Positions 59,077 through 64,000 of a stretch of 64,000 nt of DNA are shown piece by piece. The DNA comes from Clostridiales bacterium (GTDB lineage: Bacteria > Bacillota > Clostridia > Saccharofermentanales > Saccharofermentanaceae). Position 1 is the first letter of the stretch. Each line of letters begins with the position of its first letter. The notes below the pieces were generated by a model, which did no database searches, was not told the origin of the DNA, and worked only from the letters and a program-made list of their open reading frames with translations. The stretch is from NCBI GenBank assembly GCA_017552455.1, contig JAFZPX010000013.1, positions 1 to 64,000 on the forward strand, given 5' to 3'. The position numbers and the translations under genes are program-made.

Positions 59077-59880
59077 TCATTCCTCAACGAGATATGCGTG
59101 TGTTACGGCATAATCAGCACAGTCACCGATCAACTGTCTTCCCTGATCACTCAAGTCACCCGTAAAGAACATCGCCATTGAAGGCTCTGAAACTTCAATT
59201 CCGTCTGCATTTGTAAAAGTACTGTCAGACAGGACATAGTAAACAGTGAAATATGCATCGCCTTCGAGACCGTAATGATTTCCGTGAACTGTACCCGACT
59301 GTCTTCTGAATTCTCTGCCGTCTACCTCAAGATACTCATCGGACTCGAGGGTCACCTGGGTGGTGTCAGTATAGGTGAAGGGAGTCTGGTGGTTAACATC
59401 AAAGGGGCCATCACGAAGAAGTTCGATGAAACTGTTGTACAAAGCAGCCGGAGCCTCTTCAAGGTTGTACTCAACAGCCTCACTGTATGCAGACCATGAG
59501 CAGCCGGTGGTGTACATATAGTAGCCGTTACCGTCTCTCTCGAACATCAGATAGTCTGCATAACCTGCACGCGGCATGGTGTCATCGAAAATGCCGGGCA
59601 CTGCCACATAAACACCACTCAAGCTGATCTCACGAAGGTAGGGCTCGTTGTCGCTCATAATGCTCTCAGGATAGTCATAATCATTACTCGTAGCTGCCTC
59701 CGGGCTTTCTACTTCGCCACCTCCGGAAACGCCGGCATAACCGTCAGAATCCACTGCGGGAGCTTCGCCTCTTTCAGCCCCTGCCACTGCAGACGACTCG
59801 TCAGCCGATGCCGCTCCGCATCCTGTCAGGAGCAATGTTGTTGCCATAATAGCTGCTGCAAATTCTTTCTTTACCTTCAT
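59077..59880 (-). CDS. Lipoprotein, paralogue of the 23077 protein and predicted ECF target
   Basis: 267 residues from ATG 59880 (AAAAGGAG upstream). The signal peptide has lipobox LTGC, followed by a Ser/Glu/Gly-rich spacer and a domain that aligns with the second half of the 23077 lipoprotein (AYFTVYYVLSDSTF; CADYAVTHAY). Thirty-six nt before the start lies the TTCGAATAA/TGTGTC promoter, shared only with the 23077 gene and the fused sigma factor. Co-regulation with its paralogue by that factor is therefore likely. Function unknown. Confidence 0.7.
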   Translation of the reverse strand: MKVKKEFAAAIMATTLLLTGCGAASADESSAVAGAERGEAPAVDSDGYAGVSGGGEVESPEAATSNDYDYPESIMSDNEPYLREISLSGVYVAVPGIFDDTMPRAGYADYLMFERDGNGYYMYTTGCSWSAYSEAVEYNLEEAPAALYNSFIELLRDGPFDVNHQTPFTYTDTTQVTLESDEYLEVDGREFRRQSGTVHGNHYGLEGDAYFTVYYVLSDSTFTNADGIEVSEPSMAMFFTGDLSDQGRQLIGDCADYAVTHAYLVEE

Positions 59881-59916
59881 AATCAAAAGTCTCCTTTTTA
59901 TGTCATTCATCTATAA

Positions 59917-59944
59917 GACACATAACAAAGGAGATTTATTCGAA
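59917..59944 (-). promoter_or_regulatory. ECF-type promoter C (lipoprotein at 59077)
   Basis: Minus strand: TTCGAATAA (59944-59936), 13 nt, TGTGTC (59922-59917). It is identical in both blocks and in gap to promoters A and B, 36 kb away. Confidence 0.75.
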
Positions 59945-59960
59945 GGTTTTTGAATAAATT

Positions 59961-60953
59961 TTACTTAACGAGATATACCGGGTCTTCCCTATGAGCCTGG
60001 AACCAATTCTCGAGGAACCGTCTTACATCACTGTCCTCGAATATTCTGTCATCAGAAGAATAGAAGTTGTATGGCCCCACTCCCAACAGATCATCTATGA
60101 ACATCATTCCGGAAGAAACTACGGTCCACTTATGCCCTGCGAAAAGCAGCTTAGTGCCACACTTAAACTTACCGAAGTTGCCCGTCACTGCAGGTGAGAT
60201 ACCATTGCGCTTTTCGATGCTTCTAGGCAAGATCATCTCATTCGGCTGAATTGCTTTGGAGCAGCGGGGCATGTTAGGAAACCTGTCACGAAGCCACCAT
60301 GTATGATCTTTCTGCTGAAAGTCTACGTACTTTTTATATGCCAACAACTCCTGCTCCCCAAGAAGCGTAATGCCGCTAAGAGCAACCTCTGTCTTGAGTT
60401 CAGCATTATCTAAAGTAGTCGCATAAGGAGCATCCTTTAAACTAAACCTTCGGTATGCAGGCTGAGGAAAACGGCACATGGTAGTATGTCCTTTACCATC
60501 GCCTCGAAGAAGCTTCTGCTCGAGCGTAATGTATGCATACGGAACAAAGCACTTACTCTTGTAGTATCTGTCATGGAATATCCTGTAAACAAAGCCCTTA
60601 TCCTGCGCTGCGAACTTATCTTTAACAAGATCCAGCACCTTGATAAACGACTCCTTATTAACAGCATGGATGCAGTTAAATCTGTCGAGACTTAAGTACC
60701 CGTTCCCCTTTAAGAACAGATCATAAAACTCCATGTCTTCGCGGATTTTTCTATCAATCTTAAATGTGTAATGGTGATCACCGCAGCAGTAGTGCCAGAA
60801 AGGCTTCATCTTAATATCTGCATAGGCGTCGTACCTTTTGATATCCTCGTCTATGTGATACTCCAGGCCCTGGTTATATCTGACAAACAGATTCTGCGCG
60901 ATCTTCTCCGCGATATCGTCAGGGATTATGTCTTTTTTGCCGAATAAACTCAT
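59961..60953 (-). CDS. Hypothetical protein with DUF6273-like C-terminal part
   Basis: 330 residues, no signal peptide. The N-terminal half is mixed alpha/beta with Cys and His clusters (HYCCGDHHYTF near 54-64). The C-terminal ~170 residues resemble DUF6273 in plan: WWLRDRFPN near 223-231 followed by a beta-rich core and an ending DVRRFLENWFQAHRED. DUF6273 occurs in many gut Firmicutes and its function is unknown. One base separates it from the stop of the upstream gene at 60955, so they are one operon. Confidence 0.55.
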   Translation of the reverse strand: MSLFGKKDIIPDDIAEKIAQNLFVRYNQGLEYHIDEDIKRYDAYADIKMKPFWHYCCGDHHYTFKIDRKIREDMEFYDLFLKGNGYLSLDRFNCIHAVNKESFIKVLDLVKDKFAAQDKGFVYRIFHDRYYKSKCFVPYAYITLEQKLLRGDGKGHTTMCRFPQPAYRRFSLKDAPYATTLDNAELKTEVALSGITLLGEQELLAYKKYVDFQQKDHTWWLRDRFPNMPRCSKAIQPNEMILPRSIEKRNGISPAVTGNFGKFKCGTKLLFAGHKWTVVSSGMMFIDDLLGVGPYNFYSSDDRIFEDSDVRRFLENWFQAHREDPVYLVK

Positions 60954-60954
60954 A

Positions 60955-61482
60955 TTAAGTTATGCGATATTTCTGAACAAAACGATTCATATTCTCTTCC
61001 TGATACGGAAGTGTCTTCTCTGTCATTTTTATATAGAAATTTAATTTACGCTTATCAGCCAGAGTAATTACCAGTGTTTTGATCTGCTCTCTGAGCCCCA
61101 TGTATTTTTCGATCGAGATCTTCGATATTTCCTGATGCTGAAAGAAAGCAAAACTGTCATAAGCCGGTTTTGATTTCCTGGGATCTATAGATAATACGCT
61201 CCCCTTCAAAGGCATAATGCCGACTCCGTCCTCCGTAACATTGATCAGAGCATGAGCGTAGTTATAAACCTTATTGACTTTGGAATCTATATCACGACCG
61301 ATAGCGTGTCCGACCATAAATCCCACAGGACCAAATGCAAGTTTTCCCGCCATCGCGCCTTTAAACGTCGCACTTTTAGCACGGGCAACCACTGCGCCGA
61401 ATATGCAGTTTTCTTCAGAACCCAGGCAGCCCGCCTTTTTAAATATCTCTAATGCACCCTGATAGGAACTGTAATCATCCAT
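60955..61482 (-). CDS. Conserved hypothetical protein with glycine-rich segment and PH-like half
   Basis: 175 residues from ATG 61482 (GAGGTGA upstream). Residues 35-65 are small and hydrophobic (KGAMAGKLAFGPVGFMVGHAIG), possibly membrane-associating. The second half is beta-rich with a final long helix, comparable to the protein at 2914. A TATAAT at 61509-61504 is the likely -10. It is in an operon with the DUF6273-like gene. Function not recognised. Confidence 0.55.
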   Translation of the reverse strand: MDDYSSYQGALEIFKKAGCLGSEENCIFGAVVARAKSATFKGAMAGKLAFGPVGFMVGHAIGRDIDSKVNKVYNYAHALINVTEDGVGIMPLKGSVLSIDPRKSKPAYDSFAFFQHQEISKISIEKYMGLREQIKTLVITLADKRKLNFYIKMTEKTLPYQEENMNRFVQKYRIT

Positions 61483-61568
61483 TTTTAAGTCACCTCGAAC
61501 CTTATTATACAAAAAGGTTTCCGAATCTCGGAACCCTTTCCGTAATTAATAATCTCAGCAAAATGCGA

Positions 61569-61577
61569 TGATATAAT
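61569..61577 (+). promoter_or_regulatory. Extended -10 (TGATATAAT) of the GNAT transcript
   Basis: TGATATAAT at 61569-61577 places transcription start near 61584, ahead of the 14-codon ORF at 61609 and the GNAT gene. Confidence 0.55.
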
Positions 61578-61608
61578 ATCCTATGTAGAGTTTATTTGGA
61601 GATCTCTT

Positions 61609-61653
61609 ATGAGCCTTGAAGCAATAACTGAAATGTCTGATCCGGCAGCATAA
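61609..61653 (+). CDS. 14-residue upstream ORF (possible leader peptide)
   Basis: ATG 61609 follows TTGGAG at a normal spacing and encodes MSLEAITEMSDPAA, stop at 61653. It has a better ribosome binding site than the GNAT gene behind it, whose start at 61675 is nearly bare, so it may aid or tune translation of the enzyme. No hairpins like those of the pump leader are obvious. Confidence 0.35.
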   Translation: MSLEAITEMSDPAA

Positions 61654-61674
61654 GTATGGCTAAAAAGAACGGAT

Positions 61675-62307
61675 ATGGTTGAGTATAAGCGTTATGACAG
61701 ATCGTATGAAGACGAAGTATTAAAGGTTCTCACAGAATCTTTTGTTAACTACCCTCTTTTTTGGGGAGTTTTTGAAGACCGGTTCAAGTCAGGGACAGAG
61801 CTGCGCAGTTTTTATGAGCGTCTGATGAAGGGAATATTCAGAGCTACTGTCCGCAAGGATGACTGCTATATGGTTATTGCGGACGGAAGAGTTAAAGCTA
61901 TTGTGATCGTTGAGAAACCATCAGACAAACCGGTTGGTTTTTGGGATTATGCTGTAAGCGGAATGGCGGGTATCATAGCGAGAATCGGGATTAGAGATAC
62001 GCTTAGATTCATGGAAATGTCGGATAAAACGGAAATCGTTGTAAGAAGCATCCCTGAACCCCGTTGGCATTTGTATTTTTTGGCAGTTGATCCGGAATAT
62101 CAGAAGCAGGGCATCGGATCGGCCGTGATACAGGATTTCCTTATCCCTTTGGTAAGATCCAATGGTGGTAATCTGATCACCGTTACTACCAATTCCGAGA
62201 AAAACGTGGCTTTCTATATTGATAACGGGTTCAGGCTTGTAAAAGAAGAAAACCTTGAATGCAATGCAAAATCTATTGGAAACTGGACGTTCAGAATGGA
62301 CCTGTGA
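61675..62307 (+). CDS. GNAT family N-acetyltransferase
   Basis: 210 residues. The acetyl-CoA binding region is clear: LYFLAVDPEYQKQGIGSAVIQDFL near 140-163, with QKQGIG as the pyrophosphate loop, and VAFYIDNGFRLVKEE near 181-195. This is a typical single-domain GNAT, probably acting on a small molecule. Start ATG 61675 has no clear ribosome binding site; translation may depend on the short ORF upstream. It stands alone in a hypothetical-rich region. Confidence 0.8.
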   Translation: MVEYKRYDRSYEDEVLKVLTESFVNYPLFWGVFEDRFKSGTELRSFYERLMKGIFRATVRKDDCYMVIADGRVKAIVIVEKPSDKPVGFWDYAVSGMAGIIARIGIRDTLRFMEMSDKTEIVVRSIPEPRWHLYFLAVDPEYQKQGIGSAVIQDFLIPLVRSNGGNLITVTTNSEKNVAFYIDNGFRLVKEENLECNAKSIGNWTFRMDL

Positions 62308-62382
62308 GGGAGTGATCCCTTAGTCAAGAAAATTATCAGAATAAGTTGGTAAGAGAATGCATTTCTGCATCCGCGATTGTAA

Positions 62383-62613
62383 TCAATTATCCCTCTTCCA
62401 AAAGTCTTCGCCGTAATCAACACCGTAGCACACAAAACCATGTGTTTCCAGATGTTGTTGGATCCCAAAATTAGCATTGTAATGGGTTAAGTATATAACA
62501 TATCCACATTTAGGACATTCCCACTTTTCATTATTATATGCACGTCCACCAGCAACATCTTTTAATTCGTTTACGTCAACAATTTCTATTTTTTTAATTT
62601 TATTTTCTTTCAT
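62383..62613 (-). CDS. Double-glycine leader peptide with a C2H2 zinc-finger-like core
   Basis: 76 residues. The leader of 23 residues ends VDVNELKDVAGG, the canonical double-glycine export signal. The core carries CPKC and, 16 residues on, HLETH, giving C-x2-C-x16-H-x3-H, a zinc-finger-like pattern, with Tyr/Trp/Asp residues after it. ATG 62613 follows AAAAGGAGG. The neighbour at 62970 has the same leader type. Not a known bacteriocin to me. Confidence 0.62.
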   Translation of the reverse strand: MKENKIKKIEIVDVNELKDVAGGRAYNNEKWECPKCGYVIYLTHYNANFGIQQHLETHGFVCYGVDYGEDFWKRDN

Positions 62614-62969
62614 AAAGCACTACCTCCTTTTAATTTGTTCTATTCCTATTTATTGATTCTTAAGTGGATATTATCACAGCTAATCAATTAAACGGTGGAT
62701 TTCACATATTCATAACAAATTGTTTTTGTTTGTTATATAACTTTACGTTTCTTCATTGCTCTTCTATGCGTTCTTTCATGTTTTCGATTATATGTTGTTA
62801 TACATATCCTTCAATTTGTCGTCAGAATCGGTGTCAACCGCCTTGACCTTTATCTCATAACACTTCTCTTATACCTCACTTTAAATTTGATTAACGTTTT
62901 AAAAATCCACATAAAAAAGGCACCGTTGCCGGTGCCCCAAGGTTGATAAACCCTGTCTATCTACTCTGG
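62614..62969. other. AT-rich 356-bp gap between two double-glycine genes
   Basis: Apart from the terminator at 62913-62936 and the ribosome binding site next to 62613, it shows no gene. The sequence is much richer in A and T than the core regions of the window. Confidence 0.5.
62913..62936 (-). terminator. Terminator of the 62970 gene
   Basis: GGCACCG/CGGTGCC (7-bp stem, loop TTGC), followed on the minus strand by TTTTTT. Confidence 0.88.
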
Positions 62970-63251
62970 TTACTCCACTTCTTTTCCTAAGAAATACTTA
63001 TCCATGATATCCTGCTCCTGCCACCATTCAAGGACTCCGAAGCATCCGCAGCGTCCGAATGCATCATGGACCATGTCCAAAGCCATCTGGCTTCCCATCG
63101 GAAGATTCCTGCTCATGTACATCTCTCTTAATCTCTTACACTCTGCGATGAATGCCTGTGTATGCGGATTGGACTCATCTACATCATATTTTCCTCCTGC
63201 TACATTCTTCATCATATCGAGTGTTGTTTCATACATAGTTGTGTTTTTCAT
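62970..63251 (-). CDS. Double-glycine leader protein, 93 residues
   Basis: The leader of 20 residues ends LDMMKNVAGG. The core of 73 residues is helical and polar with two Cys close together (GRCGCFG near 67-73) and an acidic WWQEQD stretch. This is large for a bacteriocin but within the range of Nif11-type and other GG-leader precursors. ATG 63251 lies behind GGAGGG. A perfect 30-bp tandem repeat lies 91-150 nt upstream and a strong terminator follows. No modification enzyme or exporter is in view. Confidence 0.6.
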   Translation of the reverse strand: MKNTTMYETTLDMMKNVAGGKYDVDESNPHTQAFIAECKRLREMYMSRNLPMGSQMALDMVHDAFGRCGCFGVLEWWQEQDIMDKYFLGKEVE

Positions 63252-63341
63252 CTTTCTTCCCTCCAGTTTCTTTTTTGAATCGATTCATGCTTTTATTCTC
63301 CTCTCTTCAAAAACAAATAACAAGGAACAATGTTTCCCCGA

Positions 63342-63401
63342 TCTGTCGCCAAACAGACACATTAAGTCTTCTCTGTCGCCAAACAGACACATTAAGTCTT
63401 C
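63342..63401. repeat. Perfect 30-bp tandem duplication
   Basis: Two identical head-to-tail copies (63342-63371, 63372-63401). Each holds TCTGT-CGCCAA-ACAGA, a 5-bp inverted repeat, and TGTCGC at the same place as in the palindrome of the NRPS region. It lies upstream of the 62970 gene and could be a doubled operator. Confidence 0.75.
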
Positions 63402-63551
63402 TATGAAGATTATCTTATCCCCCCACTTCTTTTCTTAAAGATAGAGGCTGAAACGGGCACTTTCCAACGTGCGATGACCATTTAGGCGGTACATGCCATT
63501 TCATATGTTTTTATATCCTAATGTAAAGTGATATAAACGAGCATAAGAAGA

Positions 63552-63572
63552 CCCCGAGAAACGACCTCGGGG
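63552..63572. terminator. Hairpin, possible terminator
   Basis: CCCCGAG/CTCGGGG, 7-bp GC-rich stem with a 7-nt loop. A-rich sequence on the plus side, no clear T-run. It may end the transcript of the minus-strand gene at 63889. Confidence 0.45.
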
Positions 63573-63888
63573 CTCAAATACAAAAACAAGGATATGTAAA
63601 ATGTGCGATTTTATTATGGTTTTGGGACCTTGTCGTCAGATTGTCATCAAAACGCTCCTGCCCCAATCAACAAACCCAATAAAATCAATGGTTTCCAGAC
63701 TTAATTCTTGTCGATGGACTTTAATGTCGGGACGGCGTCCGTGCTCCTATATGCTACGACATACATTAGCATGATCCGACATACATACTGCGAGAAAATA
63801 CCCGCGACGACAAGTTCAAGTCCCAGTTACGACATATAGCTGCCTTATATAAACATGAGTCAATGGCGTACAAATTGGAGTATTATTG

Positions 63889-64000
63889 TTATCTCTTAGA
63901 ATACTTCGTGCCACGACCTTTTCCATACACTTCGACATAACCTGATGACTTCAGATTGTTCAGCATTCGAATTGTTTTATCTTTACTCCAACCTATTCTC
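63889..64000 (-). CDS. C-terminal end of a winged-helix-type protein, cut by the window edge
   Basis: 36 codons are visible up to TAA (63891-63889). KDKTIRMLNNLKSSGYVEVYGKGRGTKY is the recognition helix and wing of a winged-helix domain as found at the end of AlbA_2/Schlafen-type ATP-binding regulators and related proteins. The rest lies beyond the window, so the family is tentative. Confidence 0.45.
   Translation of the reverse strand, partial: RIGWSKDKTIRMLNNLKSSGYVEVYGKGRGTKYSKR

Larger units (their letters stand above)
63252..63888. other. Gene-free 637-bp stretch near the window end
   Basis: It contains a 30-bp tandem duplication (63342-63401), a hairpin (63552-63572) and two CGACATACAT copies 20 bp apart (63757-63766, 63777-63786). 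No frame is convincing as a gene. Confidence 0.5.

Noticed and set aside
61511..61540. Hairpin upstream of the 60955 gene as a terminator or riboswitch
   Set aside because: The stem is imperfect, with no T-run and no conserved riboswitch core that I can recognise.
63342..63401. Possible CRISPR array
   Set aside because: Only two copies, head to tail with no spacers, so it is a tandem duplication.
63757..63786. CGACATACAT repeat as an operator or attachment site
   Set aside because: Two 10-bp copies in AT-rich sequence with no gene next to them; too little to support a function.

Overview
The window looks like the chromosome of a plant-fibre-fermenting Bacillota (class Clostridia, of the rumen or gut Lachnospiraceae/Oscillospiraceae type, perhaps Saccharofermentans-like). 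The grounds are strong AAGGAGG ribosome binding sites, extended -10 promoters (TGATATAAT), a perfect CIRCE element, many Gram-positive lipoproteins, no outer-membrane genes, and three sugar-utilisation gene sets. The taxonomic placement is inference. No rRNA, tRNA, CRISPR array or intact transposase was seen.

Layout. 1-9.7 kb holds mixed housekeeping genes: a HerA-like ATPase cut by the window edge, an acyltransferase, a tRNA-dihydrouridine synthase, and a TetR/hydrolase/MFS-efflux cluster in which the pump mRNA carries a leader-peptide attenuator. 9.8-19.9 kb is a sugar-sensing and uptake unit: an extracellular sugar-binding lipoprotein, a LytS-type kinase and a YesN/AraC regulator lie upstream of an mglBAC-type ABC importer, followed by an aldo/keto reductase and a tandem cyclic-nucleotide-binding protein. 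20-25 kb holds an ECF sigma factor fused to a membrane anchor and a YD-repeat-like outer domain, plus lipoproteins. 25-33 kb is a mannoside operon (AraC regulator, GH2 mannosidase, AGE-family isomerase, PfkB kinase, domain-swapped GH3). 33.4-37.4 kb holds an orphan adenylation-thiolation-condensation NRPS and a metalloprotease. 37.5-51.2 kb is a galactan locus of gan type: ganSPQ importer, GanR LacI regulator with operators, GH42, a cytosolic and an exported GH53, a GH13 and an uncharacterised 612-residue protein. 51-64 kb is accessory: HAD, GNAT and phosphoesterase genes, gene remnants, a DUF4143 ATPase, an IS21-like repeat array, Hsp20 under CIRCE, lipoproteins, and three small proteins with double-glycine leaders.

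How it fits together. Galactan would be cut outside the cell by the exported GH53, imported by GanSPQ, and finished inside by the second GH53 and GH42. Free galactose or glucose could enter through MglBAC. Beta-mannosides would be split to mannose, isomerised to fructose and phosphorylated, avoiding mannose 6-phosphate.

Most striking observations: (1) three promoters share TTCGAATAA, exactly 13 nt, then TGTGTC, in front of the membrane-fused sigma factor and two paralogous lipoproteins 36 kb apart, which points to an autoregulated surface-stress regulon; (2) a translation attenuator with nested hairpins precedes the MFS pump; (3) double-glycine leaders are joined to zinc-ribbon or C2H2-like cores; (4) a near-palindrome close to GTGTCGCTTAAGCAACAC recurs at four intergenic places, including upstream of the NRPS and of a 16-codon minigene.
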